Shown here: positions 10,367 to 21,740 of the stretch, one piece after another
Layout: each line of letters opens with the position of its first letter
Numbering within the stretch: position 1 is the first letter of the stretch
Translations under genes and position numbers: made by a program
Source of the DNA: Xenorhabdus mauleonii
Lineage (GTDB): Bacteria > Pseudomonadota > Gammaproteobacteria > Enterobacterales > Enterobacteriaceae
Reading direction: 5' to 3'
Length of the DNA stretch: 64,000 nt
NCBI RefSeq assembly: GCF_900113945.1
Contig: NZ_FORG01000018.1
Location: 23,251 to 87,250 of the forward strand
The notes under the pieces: generated by a model
The model's database searches: none
Told to the model about the DNA's origin: nothing
What the model saw: only the letters and a program-made list of their open reading frames with translations

Positions 10367-10397
10367 ATGAGGTAGTCGTTCCCTACCTCATTTTTTT
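10367..10397 (+). terminator. Intercistronic terminator or attenuator between gltI and gltJ
   Basis: An 8-bp stem (TGAGGTAG at 10368-10375 with CTACCTCA at 10383-10390) is followed by seven T. It sits 41 bases after the gltI stop and 83 bases before gltJ. It would let the binding protein be made in excess over the permease, a common design in binding-protein operons. Confidence 0.7.
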
Positions 10398-10479
10398 AGC
10401 TCATTTTTTGACTTAATGAATAACAACGAATGGATCGTTTTTAGGCGTTATAGCCAACCCCATATCAGGGAGCACGGTT

Positions 10480-11220
10480 ATGTCAGTTGATTGGAATTGG
10501 GGCATCTTTTTACAAGCTGCCCCCTTTGGTAATACCACCTATTTGGGGTGGATCATTTCTGGATTTGAAGTAACAATTGCACTTTCCATCTGTGCTTGGC
10601 TCATAGCACTTGTTGTCGGCTCGCTGTTCGGTATATTGCGGACTGTCCCGAATAAATTTCTTTCTGGGCTTGGCACCTGCTATGTTGAATTATTTCGCAA
10701 CGTCCCCCTCATCGTCCAGTTTTTCACCTGGTATCTGGTGGCTCCCGAATTTTTGCCCAAGGACATAAGTAATTGGTTCAAAATGGATCTGGATCCCAAT
10801 ATCCAGTTTTTTATCTCTTCAGTCATCTGTTTGGGATTATTCACTGCTGCCCGTGTCTGTGAACAGGTTCGTGCGGCAATTCAATCCCTCCCCAGAGGAC
10901 AAAAAGCGGCAGGATTAGCGATGGGATTAACTCTGCCACAAACCTATCGTTATATTTTGCTGCCAAATGCTTACCGCGTGATTATTCCCCCAATGACCTC
11001 AGAAATGCTCAATCTGGTCAAAAACTCCGCCATCGCGTCCACCATTGGTCTGGTTGACATGGCTGCCCAAGCGGGGAAATTGCTGGATTATTCAGCACAT
11101 GCCTATGAGTCATTTACCGCAATCACTTTGGCTTATGTGGGTATCAATCTCGTGATCATGCTAGCCATGACCTTACTTGAGAAAAAACTGCGTTTGCCGG
11201 GCAGTATGGGAGGACGATAA
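10480..11220 (+). CDS. gltJ: Glutamate/aspartate ABC permease GltJ
   Basis: Inner-membrane permease subunit, His/Glu/Gln/Arg polar amino-acid type. The 246-residue protein has about five membrane helices and the ATPase-contact loop near the C-terminal half ([27 protein letters not shown]). [14 protein letters not shown] is the usual family signature. Two bases separate it from gltK, whose ribosome site (GGGAGGA) lies inside the end of gltJ. Confidence 0.95.
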   Translation: MSVDWNWGIFLQAAPFGNTTYLGWIISGFEVTIALSICAWLIALVVGSLFGILRTVPNKFLSGLGTCYVELFRNVPLIVQFFTWYLVAPEFLPKDISNWFKMDLDPNIQFFISSVICLGLFTAARVCEQVRAAIQSLPRGQKAAGLAMGLTLPQTYRYILLPNAYRVIIPPMTSEMLNLVKNSAIASTIGLVDMAAQAGKLLDYSAHAYESFTAITLAYVGINLVIMLAMTLLEKKLRLPGSMGGR

Positions 11221-11222
11221 AG

Positions 11223-11897
11223 ATGTATCAGTTTGACTGGAGTTCGATAGTTCCTAGCCTGCCCTTTCTCTTAGATGGATTGGTAATCACGCTTAAAATT
11301 ACAGGTATTGCTATTGTTGTTGGGATTCTCTGGGGGACAGTGCTGGCGATGATGCGCCTCTCATCCATCAAGGTATTGAGCTGGTTTGCTGCCCTGTATG
11401 TCAACCTCTTCCGCTCCGTCCCTTTGGTGATGGTACTGCTGTGGTTCTACCTTATTGTGCCTAACTTATTACAAAATATTCTAGGCATATCCCCCAAGAC
11501 CGATATCCGTTTAATTTCCGCAATGGTTGCGTTTTCACTCTTTGAAGCCGCTTATTATTCTGAAATCATCCGGGCAGGCATTCAGAGCATTTCCCGTGGG
11601 CAATCTTCTGCTTCGCTGGCTCTGGGGATGACTCATATGCAAAGTATGCGTCTGATAATCCTGCCACAAGCATTCCGGGCAATGACACCATTGTTGCTGA
11701 CACAGGGTATAGTATTATTCCAAGATACATCTTTAGTATATGTGCTGAGTCTGGCGGATTTTTTCCGGACAGCAACCAATATTGGCGAGCGTGACGGTAC
11801 TCAGGTTGAGATGGTTCTGTTTGCTGGCCTTGTTTATTTTGTGATTAGCTTTGCCGCGTCTATGCTAGTTAACTATTTGAAGAAAAGGACTGTTTGA
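11223..11897 (+). CDS. gltK: Glutamate/aspartate ABC permease GltK
   Basis: Partner permease of GltJ. The 224-residue protein carries the same family signatures: [15 protein letters not shown], and the EAA-type coupling loop [28 protein letters not shown]. Its TGA stop shares one base with the ATG of gltL (TGATG), so the two are translationally coupled. Confidence 0.95.
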   Translation: MYQFDWSSIVPSLPFLLDGLVITLKITGIAIVVGILWGTVLAMMRLSSIKVLSWFAALYVNLFRSVPLVMVLLWFYLIVPNLLQNILGISPKTDIRLISAMVAFSLFEAAYYSEIIRAGIQSISRGQSSASLALGMTHMQSMRLIILPQAFRAMTPLLLTQGIVLFQDTSLVYVLSLADFFRTATNIGERDGTQVEMVLFAGLVYFVISFAASMLVNYLKKRTV

Positions 11898-12622
11898 TGA
11901 TTTCCCTGAAAAATGTATCCAAGTGGTATGGCCAATTTCAGGTTCTTACTGACTGCTCGACTGAAGTCAAAAAAGGCGAAGTAGTCGTTGTCTGTGGGCC
12001 TTCTGGATCCGGTAAGTCGACACTGATAAAAACGGTCAATGGCCTGGAACCTGTCCAGCAGGGTGAAATTCTGGTAAATGACATAAAAGTCAATGACAAG
12101 AACACAAATCTGGCACAATTGCGCTCTAAGGTAGGGATGGTGTTCCAACATTTTGAGCTGTTCCCTCACCTCTCTATCATTGAAAATCTGACATTGGCGC
12201 AAGTTAAGGTACTAAAGCGCGATAAGCATGCTGCCACCGAAAAAGCCCTGAAATTGTTGGAGCGGGTAGGCCTGTCAAATCATGCCGATAAATTCCCTTC
12301 ACAACTTTCCGGTGGTCAGCAACAACGCGTCGCCATTGCACGCGCTCTGTGTATGGATCCAATCGCCATGTTGTTTGATGAGCCGACTTCTGCACTTGAT
12401 CCTGAAATGATCAATGAAGTGCTGGACGTGATGGTTGAACTGGCGAATGAAGGTATGACCATGATGGTTGTGACCCATGAAATGGGATTCGCCAAAAAAG
12501 TGGCGCATCGGGTTATCTTCATGGATGAAGGAAAAATTGTCGAAGACAGTAAAAAAGAAGATTTCTTCGCCAATCCAAAATCAGATCGCGCCCGGGATTT
12601 TCTGGCAAAAATTCTGCACTGA
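11897..12622 (+). CDS. gltL: Glutamate/aspartate ABC transporter ATPase GltL
   Basis: Cytoplasmic ATPase that drives GltIJK. The ATG at 11897 gives 241 residues starting [16 protein letters not shown]. An in-frame TTG three bases earlier is less likely. Walker A is GPSGSGKST near residue 34, the signature is LSGGQQQR, Walker B is [13 protein letters not shown] and the switch histidine is VVTHEMGF. It ends the glt operon and is followed by a GC-rich hairpin. Confidence 0.95.
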   Translation: MISLKNVSKWYGQFQVLTDCSTEVKKGEVVVVCGPSGSGKSTLIKTVNGLEPVQQGEILVNDIKVNDKNTNLAQLRSKVGMVFQHFELFPHLSIIENLTLAQVKVLKRDKHAATEKALKLLERVGLSNHADKFPSQLSGGQQQRVAIARALCMDPIAMLFDEPTSALDPEMINEVLDVMVELANEGMTMMVVTHEMGFAKKVAHRVIFMDEGKIVEDSKKEDFFANPKSDRARDFLAKILH

Positions 12623-12630
12623 TCCTCTGT

Positions 12631-12667
12631 GTCGGCGGATGGCTATGCGGCCGCCGACCTTAAATTT
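12631..12667 (+). terminator. Hairpin after gltL
   Basis: An 8-bp GC-rich stem (GTCGGCGG at 12631-12638 with CCGCCGAC at 12651-12658) eight bases after the gltL stop. The T tract (CTTAAATTT) is imperfect. Confidence 0.55.
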
Positions 12668-12815
12668 CCCCAAAAATAAATAATTTTCAGCATTCCAGCT
12701 TTAACAAGAGTTGTTGCCCCTATCCCTTATCAGCTATGCTATGGAGTCTTAGATTTCATAAACAACCATGCTCGCTAAAGGCGTAGCTTTACTTCACCAT
12801 AGGATCATCGGTGCC

Positions 12816-15398
12816 ATGCAAGAACAATATCGTCCAGAAGACATAGAGCAACAAGTCCAGCTTCATTGGCAAGAGAAGCAAACATTTAAAGTGACAGAAG
12901 ATAACAATAAAGAAAAATATTACTGCCTGTCCATGCTACCTTACCCTTCTGGCCGACTACACATGGGTCATGTCCGCAACTACACAATTGGTGATGTAAT
13001 TTCCCGCTATCAGCGCATGCTGGGTAAAAATGTCCTGCAACCTATCGGTTGGGATGCATTCGGCCTGCCAGCAGAAGGCGCAGCGATAAAAAACAATACC
13101 GCACCCGCACCTTGGACTTACTCCAATATCGAATACATGAAAAACCAGTTGAAAATGCTGGGGTTCGGTTATGACTGGGATCGTGAAGTTACGACCTGTA
13201 CACCAGAATACTATCGCTGGGAACAGTGGTTCTTCACTAAATTGTACGAAAAAGGTCTGGTATACAAGAAAACCTCTGCGGTTAACTGGTGTCCACACGA
13301 TCTGACTGTTCTGGCAAATGAGCAGGTTATCGATGGTTGCTGCTGGCGTTGTGATACTCCAGTTGAGCGTAAAGAGATCCCTCAGTGGTTCATCAAAATT
13401 ACCGCTTACGCTGAAGAACTGCTAAACGATCTGGACAAACTGGAAGACTGGCCTGAGCAGGTCAAAGTCATGCAGCGCAACTGGATCGGCCGTTCGGAAG
13501 GTGTTGAAATCACATTTAATGTTGCTGACAGCCAAGAAAAACTGACTGTTTATACTACTCGCCCAGACACTTTCATGGGTGCAACCTATGTTGCTGTCGC
13601 AGCCGGTCATCCTTTGGCGAAACAAGCGGCTGAAAACAATCCTGCATTGGCCGAGTTCATTAATGAATGCCGCAATACCAAAGTTGCCGAAGCAGATATG
13701 GCGACGATGGAGAAAAAAGGCATGTCAACGGGCATGTTCGTTATCCATCCATTGACCAATGAAAAAATCGCTATTTGGGTTGCTAACTTTGTTCTGATGG
13801 AATACGGCACCGGTGCGGTAATGGCAGTTCCAGCGCACGATCAACGTGATTGGGAATTTGCAACCAAATATAACCTGCCGATGAAAGCCGTTATTCTGGA
13901 CAATGACGGTAACGTACCAAACATTCAAGAAGCGGCGCTGACAGACAAAAACGCCCTGTGCAACTCCGGTGAATTCGATGGATTGAGCAATGAAGAAGGC
14001 TTCAATGCCATTGCTGATAAATTGGTTTCTATGGGTGTAGGCCAACGCAAAATCAATTACCGCCTGCGTGACTGGGGTGTTTCCCGTCAACGTTATTGGG
14101 GAGCCCCAATTCCGATGGCAACACTGGAAGACGGAACAGTTGTTCCTGTACCAGAAGATCAACTGCCAGTTGTTCTGCCTGAAGATGTTGAAATGGACGG
14201 CATTACCAGCCCAATCAAAGCTGATCCAGAGTGGGCGAAAACCACGATCAATGGACAGCCTGCACTGTTTGAAACAGATACCTTTGATACATTCATGGAA
14301 TCTTCCTGGTATTACGCACGCTATACTTGCCCTGATTATGATAAAGGCATGCTGGATCCGGCTGCTGCCAACTATTGGCTGCCAGTAGATCAATACATCG
14401 GTGGTATTGAGCATGCGATAATGCACCTGATGTACTTCCGCTTCTTCCATAAACTGATGCGCGATGCTGGCATGGTCAACTCTGATGAACCTGCTAAACA
14501 TCTGCTGTGCCAAGGTATGGTTCTGGCTGATGCTTTCTATTACACCGGTAACAGTGGCGAAAAAGTCTGGGTTTCCCCAGCGGATGTCACTGTTGAGCGT
14601 GATGAGAAAGGCCGGGTGGTTAAAGCCACGGATGAAGAAGGCCATGAACTGGTTTATACCGGCATGAGCAAAATGTCCAAATCGAAGAATAACGGTATCG
14701 ATCCACAACTGATGGTAGACAAGTATGGTGCTGATACTGTTCGTCTGTTCATGATGTTTGCAGCGCCGCCAGAATTGACTCTTGAGTGGCAGGAATCTGG
14801 CGTAGAAGGTGCTAACCGTTTCCTGAAACGTGTATGGCGTCTGGTTTATGAGCACAGCAACAAAGGGGCAACTCAGCCGTTGGATGTCAGTAAACTGACT
14901 GCTGAACAAAAAGATCTGCGTCGTGACCTGCACAAGACTATCGCAAAAGTCACCGATGATATCGGCCGCCGTCAGGCATTCAATACCGCCATTGCCGCTA
15001 TCATGGAATTGATGAACAAATTGACTCGTGCGCCACAAGAGACTGAACAAGACCGCGCGTTAATGCAAGAATCCCTGAGCGCGATTGTTCGCCTGCTTTC
15101 CCCAATCACGCCACACTCTGGTTTTGTTATGTGGAAAGCGCTGGGCAATGAAAATGACATTGACGTTGCCCAATGGCCGCAAGCTGATGAACAAGCAATG
15201 GTTGACGATACTAAACTGGTGATCATTCAGATCAACGGCAAAGTTCGTGGCCGCATTACTGTTCCAGCAGATGCAACAAAAGAACATGTTCAAGAAATGG
15301 CGGCACAGGAATACAGCGTGGCGAAATATCTTGAAGGTGTCACTATTCGCAAAATCATCTACGTACCAGGCAAATTATTGAATCTGGTTGTAGGCTGA
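12816..15398 (+). CDS. leuS: Leucyl-tRNA synthetase
   Basis: Class I aminoacyl-tRNA synthetase charging tRNA-Leu. The frame opens at 12768, but the ATG at 12816 starts [18 protein letters not shown] as in E. coli and gives 860 residues, the standard length. The HIGH motif is [14 protein letters not shown] near residue 42. The CP1 editing domain includes [12 protein letters not shown] and [23 protein letters not shown] is [14 protein letters not shown] near residue 615, followed by the anticodon-binding and C-terminal domains. lptE and holA follow as in E. coli. Confidence 0.97.
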   Translation: MQEQYRPEDIEQQVQLHWQEKQTFKVTEDNNKEKYYCLSMLPYPSGRLHMGHVRNYTIGDVISRYQRMLGKNVLQPIGWDAFGLPAEGAAIKNNTAPAPWTYSNIEYMKNQLKMLGFGYDWDREVTTCTPEYYRWEQWFFTKLYEKGLVYKKTSAVNWCPHDLTVLANEQVIDGCCWRCDTPVERKEIPQWFIKITAYAEELLNDLDKLEDWPEQVKVMQRNWIGRSEGVEITFNVADSQEKLTVYTTRPDTFMGATYVAVAAGHPLAKQAAENNPALAEFINECRNTKVAEADMATMEKKGMSTGMFVIHPLTNEKIAIWVANFVLMEYGTGAVMAVPAHDQRDWEFATKYNLPMKAVILDNDGNVPNIQEAALTDKNALCNSGEFDGLSNEEGFNAIADKLVSMGVGQRKINYRLRDWGVSRQRYWGAPIPMATLEDGTVVPVPEDQLPVVLPEDVEMDGITSPIKADPEWAKTTINGQPALFETDTFDTFMESSWYYARYTCPDYDKGMLDPAAANYWLPVDQYIGGIEHAIMHLMYFRFFHKLMRDAGMVNSDEPAKHLLCQGMVLADAFYYTGNSGEKVWVSPADVTVERDEKGRVVKATDEEGHELVYTGMSKMSKSKNNGIDPQLMVDKYGADTVRLFMMFAAPPELTLEWQESGVEGANRFLKRVWRLVYEHSNKGATQPLDVSKLTAEQKDLRRDLHKTIAKVTDDIGRRQAFNTAIAAIMELMNKLTRAPQETEQDRALMQESLSAIVRLLSPITPHSGFVMWKALGNENDIDVAQWPQADEQAMVDDTKLVIIQINGKVRGRITVPADATKEHVQEMAAQEYSVAKYLEGVTIRKIIYVPGKLLNLVVG

Positions 15399-15416
15399 TA
15401 ACAGGAGACCCTATTT

Positions 15417-15977
15417 GTGGCAGGAAATAATTTGCGACATCGTATTTGCACGTTGTTTCTCGGGTTAGCGGTGCTGGTCACCGCTGGCTGCGGTTTTCAT
15501 CTCCGTGGCACAACGCAAGTACCTAAAGAACTTCAAACCTTGCAACTGAGTTCAAGTGACCCTTACGGGCCGCTGGCACGCGCTGTACGTCAGCAACTTC
15601 GCCTCAATGATGTCAAGCTTGTGGAAAATGGTGATGCTTCAGTACCTATCCTGAAACTTTTGGGCTCTGATGAAAACAAAGATACCGTTTCAGTTTTCCA
15701 GGATGGTAAAGCGGCAGAACGCCAATTAGTGCTGAATGTTGATGCTCAGGTTCTGATGCCGGATGGCAGCATTTACCCATTGCAGGCAAGGGTTGATCGC
15801 TCTTTCTTCGATAACCCATTGGAAGCATTGGCAAAAGATGCTGAGAATGAATTAGTTAAGCAGGAAATGCGTGAACAGGCTGCCCGTCGGCTTATACGTC
15901 AACTGTTGACGGTTCATAGTGCAGAACTTCAGAAAGCTGATGAAAAGCAAAAAGCAGCAGCTACACCGAAGCAATGA
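15417..15977 (+). CDS. lptE: LPS-assembly lipoprotein LptE
   Basis: Outer-membrane lipoprotein that plugs LptD and helps insert LPS. The GTG start at 15417 follows an AGGAG-type ribosome site, giving 186 residues. The signal peptide ends in lipobox VTAGC, followed by [11 protein letters not shown], the typical LptE beginning. A Gln/Lys-rich C-terminal tail ([19 protein letters not shown]) follows the core. Its end overlaps the start of holA by 4 bases. Confidence 0.94.
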   Translation: MAGNNLRHRICTLFLGLAVLVTAGCGFHLRGTTQVPKELQTLQLSSSDPYGPLARAVRQQLRLNDVKLVENGDASVPILKLLGSDENKDTVSVFQDGKAAERQLVLNVDAQVLMPDGSIYPLQARVDRSFFDNPLEALAKDAENELVKQEMREQAARRLIRQLLTVHSAELQKADEKQKAAATPKQ

Positions 15978-17005
15978 TCCGTATTTATCCTGAACAACTT
16001 CTTGCGCAGCTCAACGAAGAGCTGCGAAACCGTTATCTGCTGTGGGGCAGCGAACCTTTGCTGTTGCAAGAGAGTCAGGACAGCATTCGCCGGGTGGCTG
16101 AACAGCATGGCTTTATGGAACATTTCTCTTTTGTGTTGGATAACCACACCGATTGGGATGAAATCTTTAGCCTCTGCCAGTCACTCAGCTTATTTACCAG
16201 CCGCCAATCAATTACACTGCAACTGCCGGAAAATGGCCCAAATGCAGCCATGGCTGAGCGGCTGGTCAAGCTGTCAGAATTATTGCATGCAGATATCCTG
16301 CTAATATTGCGTGGGCACAAGCTGACCAAAGCTCAGGAAAATAGTCCTTGGTTTAAGGCACTTGGGCAAAATGGTGTCTATATCAGTTGTCTGACGCCAG
16401 AGCAAAACCGCCTGCCCCAATGGGTGGCCCAGCGAGCCAAAAACATGGGGCTATCGCTGGAAAATGAAGCCAATCAGTTACTCTGCTATTGCTATGAAGG
16501 AAATTTATTGGCATTGGCTCAGGCACTGGAACGCCTCTCCTTGCTCTATCCTGATAATCGTCTGACCCTGCACCGGGTTGAAGAAACTGTCAATGATGCC
16601 GCCCATTTCTCCCCCTATCATTGGGTTGATGCCTTGCTGGCTGGAAAAATAAAGCGGGCCTGGCATGTATTGAAACAGCTGCGGCAGGAAGATACTGAAA
16701 CTATCATTTTGCTGCGCACTATCCAACGGGAATTGATGCTGCTGCTGACTTTTAAGCGTCAGAGCACGACGGTTCCCTTGAAGACATTGTTTGATCAGCA
16801 CAAAGTTTGGCAAAATCGTCGGCCGTTGCTGACAGCGGCATTACAACGTCTGTCACAACAGGATCTACAATCTGCCATACATTTGTTAAGCCAGATGGAA
16901 CTGCGCGTCAAACAGGATTATAGCCAATCCATTTGGGCTGACCTGGAAACGCTTTCCATGCTGTTATGCGGAAAATCATTGCCAGAGAGCTTTTTGAATG
17001 ACTGA
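15974..17005 (+). CDS. holA: DNA polymerase III delta subunit
   Basis: Clamp-loader subunit that opens the beta sliding clamp. The 343-residue protein begins [36 protein letters not shown], the usual HolA start. Its stop lies inside the beginning of nadD (8-base overlap), so leuS, lptE, holA and nadD probably form one transcript. Confidence 0.94.
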   Translation: MIRIYPEQLLAQLNEELRNRYLLWGSEPLLLQESQDSIRRVAEQHGFMEHFSFVLDNHTDWDEIFSLCQSLSLFTSRQSITLQLPENGPNAAMAERLVKLSELLHADILLILRGHKLTKAQENSPWFKALGQNGVYISCLTPEQNRLPQWVAQRAKNMGLSLENEANQLLCYCYEGNLLALAQALERLSLLYPDNRLTLHRVEETVNDAAHFSPYHWVDALLAGKIKRAWHVLKQLRQEDTETIILLRTIQRELMLLLTFKRQSTTVPLKTLFDQHKVWQNRRPLLTAALQRLSQQDLQSAIHLLSQMELRVKQDYSQSIWADLETLSMLLCGKSLPESFLND

Positions 17006-17702
17006 TTCCACTATTTCAGATGATATTATTCCAGATAATATTGTCTCAGACGCCAATACCCCAGTTATTCAAGCTTTGTTTGGTGGTACGTTTGATCCTA
17101 TCCATTATGGTCATTTATACCCTGTGCAAGCCTTGGCTCGGCTGGTGGGGCTAAAACAAGTTATTTTATTGCCGAATCATGTACCGCCACACCGTCCCCA
17201 ACCGGAGGCAAGCTCACAGCAGCGGCTGGAAATGGTTCGTCTTGCTGTACAAGATAATCCGCTTTTTGCCGTGGATACTCGCGAATTGGAACGCCAAACA
17301 CCGTCCTATACGGTCGAAACATTAAAATCCTTTCGTCAAGAAGTCGGTGAGCAGCATCCATTGGCGTTCATCATTGGGCAGGATTCACTGCAAACTATCC
17401 ATACTTGGCATAAATGGGAAGAGCTACTGGAGATTTGCCATCTTCTGGTTTGCTCCCGCCCGGGTTATCAGCATCAACTTTCAACCCCAGAAATGCAGCA
17501 ATGGCTTGAAAAGCATCAGGTTGATACACCATTCCCATTGAGCCAAAAACCGCACGGTTACATTTACTTAGCAGCCACTCCGTTGCTAAATATCTCCGCA
17601 ACTGATATTCGTCAGCGCCATCAACAAGGACTGAGCTGTGATGATCTGCTTCCGCCATCAATATTGCAGTATATCGATGCTCACGGGTTATACAGACAAT
17701 AA
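16998..17702 (+). CDS. nadD: Nicotinate-nucleotide adenylyltransferase
   Basis: Makes nicotinate adenine dinucleotide from NaMN and ATP in NAD synthesis. The 234-residue nucleotidyltransferase has the [11 protein letters not shown] motif near residue 29 and the C-terminal [13 protein letters not shown] motif. Compared with E. coli (213 aa) it has an N-terminal extension of about 20 Asp/Ser/Ile-rich residues. E. coli has cobC between nadD and rsfS; here that gene is absent. Confidence 0.94.
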   Translation: MTDSTISDDIIPDNIVSDANTPVIQALFGGTFDPIHYGHLYPVQALARLVGLKQVILLPNHVPPHRPQPEASSQQRLEMVRLAVQDNPLFAVDTRELERQTPSYTVETLKSFRQEVGEQHPLAFIIGQDSLQTIHTWHKWEELLEICHLLVCSRPGYQHQLSTPEMQQWLEKHQVDTPFPLSQKPHGYIYLAATPLLNISATDIRQRHQQGLSCDDLLPPSILQYIDAHGLYRQ

Positions 17703-17806
17703 CTAAACCTTGCGGTGATTTGCCGTTAAGTTGCTTACTTTTACCGAGTTTTGCATGCTATTATTCTGCGCTACTCAACCAATTTTATGAAATAAAGGTG
17801 ATCCTT

Positions 17807-18124
17807 TTGCAAGGCACAGAACTACAACAATTTGTTATTGATAAACTTGAAGATTCCAAAGCACAGGATATTGTTTCTATAGACGTTCGTGGAAAATCCA
17901 GCATTACTGACTGCATGGTCATCTGCACCGGAACCTCAAATCGCCACCTGATGTCTGTGGCCGATAATTTAGTCGATGACTGCCGCCAGGTCGGCATTAT
18001 GCCTCTGGGTGTTGAAGGTCAAGGGATTTCAGACTGGATTGTCGTGGATCTTGGCGAAATCATGGTTCATGTTATGCAAGAAGACAGCCGTCGCATGTAC
18101 GAGCTGGAAAAACTCTGGAGCTGA
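17807..18124 (+). CDS. rsfS: Ribosomal silencing factor RsfS
   Basis: Binds ribosomal protein L14 (uL14) and blocks subunit joining in starvation. The frame opens at 17720, but the best start is the TTG at 17807. It follows AAAGG at 17794-17798 by 8 bases and gives 105 residues ([20 protein letters not shown]), the length of the E. coli protein. The RsfS/Iojap core includes [20 protein letters not shown] and the C-terminus ends YELEKLWS. rlmH follows two bases later. Confidence 0.93.
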   Translation: MQGTELQQFVIDKLEDSKAQDIVSIDVRGKSSITDCMVICTGTSNRHLMSVADNLVDDCRQVGIMPLGVEGQGISDWIVVDLGEIMVHVMQEDSRRMYELEKLWS

Positions 18125-18126
18125 GT

Positions 18127-18597
18127 TTGAAGCTACAATTAGTCGCAGTAGGAACAAAAATGCCGGACTGGGTGCAGACCGGCTTTATGGATTATTTGAA
18201 CCGTTTTCCCAAGGATATGCCTTTTGAGCTAATTGAAGTCCCGGCAGGAAAACGGGGAAAAAATGCGGATATCAAGCGCATTTTGGAAAAAGAAGGCGAG
18301 CAGATGCTGGCTGCTGTCGGTAAAGGTAACCGGATTGTGACTCTGGATATTCCGGGCTCTCGCTGGGATACCCCACAATTGGCGAATCAGCTCGAACGCT
18401 GGAAGCTGGATGGCAGAAATGTCAGTCTCCTGATCGGTGGCCCTGAGGGGTTGGCACCTGCATGCAAGGCAGCAGCAGAACAGAGTTGGTCACTTTCTCC
18501 TTTGACCATGCCACATCCTTTGGTACGCGTTCTGGTAGCGGAGAGTCTTTACCGTGCATGGAGCATAACAACTAACCACCCTTATCATCGGGAATAA
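18127..18597 (+). CDS. rlmH: 23S rRNA pseudouridine-1915 N3-methyltransferase
   Basis: SPOUT-class enzyme that methylates pseudouridine 1915 of 23S rRNA in assembled 70S ribosomes. The 156-residue product starts at a TTG ([20 protein letters not shown]) two bases after rsfS. The knotted SAM-binding site is seen in [14 protein letters not shown], and the conserved tail is [10 protein letters not shown]. Both genes of this pair use TTG starts. Confidence 0.95.
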   Translation: MKLQLVAVGTKMPDWVQTGFMDYLNRFPKDMPFELIEVPAGKRGKNADIKRILEKEGEQMLAAVGKGNRIVTLDIPGSRWDTPQLANQLERWKLDGRNVSLLIGGPEGLAPACKAAAEQSWSLSPLTMPHPLVRVLVAESLYRAWSITTNHPYHRE

Positions 18598-18633
18598 ATT
18601 GGGTAATCTATCACCGTGAATTCTGGCAATGGG

Positions 18634-20607
18634 ATGAAGAATAAACGAACCCCTTTTCGTGATCATTCGGCTGAATCAGCCTTGTTTATACGCCGCGCAC
18701 TTGTGGCGTTTATTGGTATTATTATTTTGACAGGCATTCTAATTGCCAATCTTTATAAACTTCAGATCACTCGTCACGAAGATTACCAAACCCGCTCAAA
18801 TGAGAACCGGATTAAGCTTCTTCCCATAGCCCCAAGCCGGGGCATTATTTATGATCGCAATGGCACACCACTGGCAATTAACCGAACCACTTATCAGTTA
18901 GAAGTTGTGCCACAAAAAGTCGACAACCTGAACAAGGTATTAGAAGAACTACGTTCTGTTGTCGGGCTTACAGATGAAGATATCGAAAATTTTCAAAAAG
19001 AGCGCAAACGGACAGGCTCCTTTAAAGCCATTACGTTAAAAACACCTTTAACTCCAGTTCAGGTCGCTCGGTTTTCGGTCAATCAGTACCGCTTTCCGGG
19101 GCTGGAAGTCAGAGGTCAGCAGCGTCGTTATTATCCGTATGGTTCGACCCTCACCCATGTCATTGGCTATGTGGCTAAAATCAATGACAAAGATTTAGCA
19201 CAGCTCACCCAAGAAGGAATTGTGAGGGATTATGCAGCGAGCCATGATATCGGGAAATTAGGTATTGAACGCTATTATGAATCCGTCTTGCACGGCAAGC
19301 CCGGCTATGAAGAAGTGGAAGTCAACAACCGTGGCAAAGTGATCCGCCAACTGCATGAACAGCCTCCAGAAGCAGGTAAAGATATTTATCTGTCCATCGA
19401 TTTAGAGCTGCAAACCTATATCGAAAAACTACTGGCAACCAGCCGTGCCGCTGTCGTCGTCACGGATCCCCGCACAGGGGAAGTCTTGGCTATGGTATCC
19501 AATCCAGGTTATGACCCGAATCCATTCGTCAATGGCATTTCATTCAAAGACTATGCTGCCCTGCAAAACAATCCCAATCATCCCATGATTAACCGGGCTA
19601 CATTTGGAACATATCCTCCGGCATCGACAGTGAAACCTGCTATTGCTGTCGCGGCCCTCAGCAGTAATGTGATTACAAAAAATACCACAATATTCGATCC
19701 TGGTTGGTGGCAATTACCCAATTCAGAAAAACGTTACCGTGACTGGAAACGCTCAGGGCACGGCAAACTGGATGTCCATAAATCCATTGTTGAATCTGCA
19801 GATACTTTCTTTTATCAAGTTGCCTATGACATGGGTATCGATAGATTGTCCGAATGGATGTCAAAATTTGGCTACGGCCAACTGACAGGCATTGATTTGA
19901 AAGAAGAAAGGCCGGGCAATATGCCAACGCGGGAATGGAAATTGAAGCGCTATAAAAAGCCTTGGTATCAAGGAGATACTATTTCCGTAGGTGTCGGCCA
20001 AGGGTACTGGACTGCCACCCCGATACAGATGGTCAAAGCCCTTATGATATTGATTAATGATGGTGAGGTAAAAACACCACATTTATTACTTAAAACGCGT
20101 ATCAATGGCGAAATGTACCCTTATCAGCCCCCAGTCAGCAGCCCCATTGGGGATATCCACTCCGGTTACTGGGAAATTGCCAAGGGTGGTATGTACGGTG
20201 CGGCCAATTCCCCAACAGGTACTGCACGCCGGGCTTTCGCCGGCACTCCGTACAAAGCTGCGGTTAAATCAGGTACGGCTCAGGTTTTCAGTTATGAAAC
20301 GTATAACGCCAGTAAACTTGCTGAACGCTTGCGTGACCATAAGCTGATGATTGCTTTTGCGCCCTATGATAACCCGACAGTCGCCATGTCTATTATTCTG
20401 GAAAATGAAGGTTCATCAGGGATGACGGTTGCTCAAACTGTGCGTAAGATTTTGGATCATGTTTTACTCAAGGATAAAAACACGCCTTCTCCAGCCACAG
20501 TTTCCGATGTAATGGTTTCCAATGAAATGCGAGAACAGCCAACCAATACGCGTTCTCCCAATGCACAAGTACCCAAAACACAAGCAACCAGAACACAAGC
20601 CAATTGA
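18634..20607 (+). CDS. mrdA: Penicillin-binding protein 2, peptidoglycan transpeptidase
   Basis: Elongasome D,D-transpeptidase for side-wall growth. I take the ATG at 18634 (657 residues, [18 protein letters not shown]) because it fits the E. coli N-terminus; an in-frame GTG at 18616 is the alternative. One N-terminal membrane anchor (residues 22-42) precedes the pedestal domain and the transpeptidase domain with Ser331-TVK334, Ser388-Ala-Asp390 and Lys545-SGT. The last 35 or so residues are a Thr/Asn/Gln-rich tail that differs from E. coli. Its stop overlaps the upstream extension of the mrdB frame. Confidence 0.95.
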   Translation: MKNKRTPFRDHSAESALFIRRALVAFIGIIILTGILIANLYKLQITRHEDYQTRSNENRIKLLPIAPSRGIIYDRNGTPLAINRTTYQLEVVPQKVDNLNKVLEELRSVVGLTDEDIENFQKERKRTGSFKAITLKTPLTPVQVARFSVNQYRFPGLEVRGQQRRYYPYGSTLTHVIGYVAKINDKDLAQLTQEGIVRDYAASHDIGKLGIERYYESVLHGKPGYEEVEVNNRGKVIRQLHEQPPEAGKDIYLSIDLELQTYIEKLLATSRAAVVVTDPRTGEVLAMVSNPGYDPNPFVNGISFKDYAALQNNPNHPMINRATFGTYPPASTVKPAIAVAALSSNVITKNTTIFDPGWWQLPNSEKRYRDWKRSGHGKLDVHKSIVESADTFFYQVAYDMGIDRLSEWMSKFGYGQLTGIDLKEERPGNMPTREWKLKRYKKPWYQGDTISVGVGQGYWTATPIQMVKALMILINDGEVKTPHLLLKTRINGEMYPYQPPVSSPIGDIHSGYWEIAKGGMYGAANSPTGTARRAFAGTPYKAAVKSGTAQVFSYETYNASKLAERLRDHKLMIAFAPYDNPTVAMSIILENEGSSGMTVAQTVRKILDHVLLKDKNTPSPATVSDVMVSNEMREQPTNTRSPNAQVPKTQATRTQAN

Positions 20608-20615
20608 GTAAAGCG

Positions 20616-21728
20616 ATGACAGAGTCTCAAAAAAAGGTTCCTTTTTGGACCCGCATACATATAGATATTCCACTGATGCTATTGGTTCTGACATTACTGG
20701 CTTACAGTCTGTTTATCATGTGGAGCGCCAGTGGACAAGATATGGACATGATGGAGCGTAAAATCGGGCAGGTGCTTATGGGCCTGATTGTCATGGTAGT
20801 CTTGGCTCAAATTCCTCCACGCCTATACGAGAATTGGGCACCCTATTTATACATAGGGTGTGTCATCCTGCTGATTTTGGTTGATGTGTTTGGTCAAATC
20901 AGTAAAGGTGCGCAACGCTGGTTGGATTTGGGCATTGTTCGTTTTCAGCCATCGGAAATAGCCAAAATTGCCGTTCCTTTGATGGTCGCTCGTTTTATGA
21001 ACCGCGACCTCTGCCCGCCTTCATTGAAAAACACGGCTATTGCGCTGGTTTTGATTTTTGTTCCGACTCTGCTGGTCGCCGCGCAACCCGATTTAGGCAC
21101 CTCCATTCTGATTGCTGCGTCTGGGGTGTTCATACTTTTTCTGGCCGGAATGAACTGGAAACTGATTGCCCTTGCCTTTGTGCTGGTTGCTTGCTTCATT
21201 CCTATATTGTGGTTTTTCCTGATGCACGACTACCAACGCTCCCGCGTGATGATGTTGCTGGATCCCAATATTGATCCATTAGGCAAAGGCTACCATATCA
21301 TCCAATCCCAAATTGCCATTGGTTCAGGTGGGTTGTTCGGGAAGGGTTGGCTGCAAGGCACTCAATCACAACTGGAGTTTCTACCTGAGCGCCATACCGA
21401 CTTTATTTTCGCCGTGTTATCTGAAGAATTGGGCCTGATTGGCGTTCTTGCTCTGCTTGCGCTCTATATACTGATCATTATGCGGGGATTAGTTATTGCA
21501 GCGAAGGCACAAAATACTTTCGGCCGGGTCATGGTCGGAGGGCTGATACTGATTTTGTTTGTCTATGTTTTCGTTAATATCGGCATGGTGAGCGGTATCT
21601 TGCCCGTCGTTGGTGTCCCTTTGCCTCTGGTGAGTTATGGAGGCTCCGCTCTCATTGTATTAATGGCGGGGTTCGGCATTATTATGTCGATACATACGCA
21701 TCGTAAATTATTATCCAAAAGTTTATGA
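20616..21728 (+). CDS. mrdB: RodA, peptidoglycan glycosyltransferase (SEDS family)
   Basis: SEDS glycosyltransferase that pairs with PBP2 in the rod complex. The ATG at 20616 gives 370 residues, equal to E. coli RodA; an earlier in-frame TTG at 20604 is less likely. It is a polytopic membrane protein with about ten helices. Signatures include [27 protein letters not shown], the region around [18 protein letters not shown], and [15 protein letters not shown]. It lies 8 bases after mrdA. Confidence 0.96.
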   Translation: MTESQKKVPFWTRIHIDIPLMLLVLTLLAYSLFIMWSASGQDMDMMERKIGQVLMGLIVMVVLAQIPPRLYENWAPYLYIGCVILLILVDVFGQISKGAQRWLDLGIVRFQPSEIAKIAVPLMVARFMNRDLCPPSLKNTAIALVLIFVPTLLVAAQPDLGTSILIAASGVFILFLAGMNWKLIALAFVLVACFIPILWFFLMHDYQRSRVMMLLDPNIDPLGKGYHIIQSQIAIGSGGLFGKGWLQGTQSQLEFLPERHTDFIFAVLSEELGLIGVLALLALYILIIMRGLVIAAKAQNTFGRVMVGGLILILFVYVFVNIGMVSGILPVVGVPLPLVSYGGSALIVLMAGFGIIMSIHTHRKLLSKSL

Positions 21729-21740
21729 GGAAGAAGTTTC

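Noticed and set aside
13725..15050. Long antisense frame opposite leuS
   Set aside because: A 441-codon frame on the other strand of a highly conserved gene; a codon-bias shadow with no domain.
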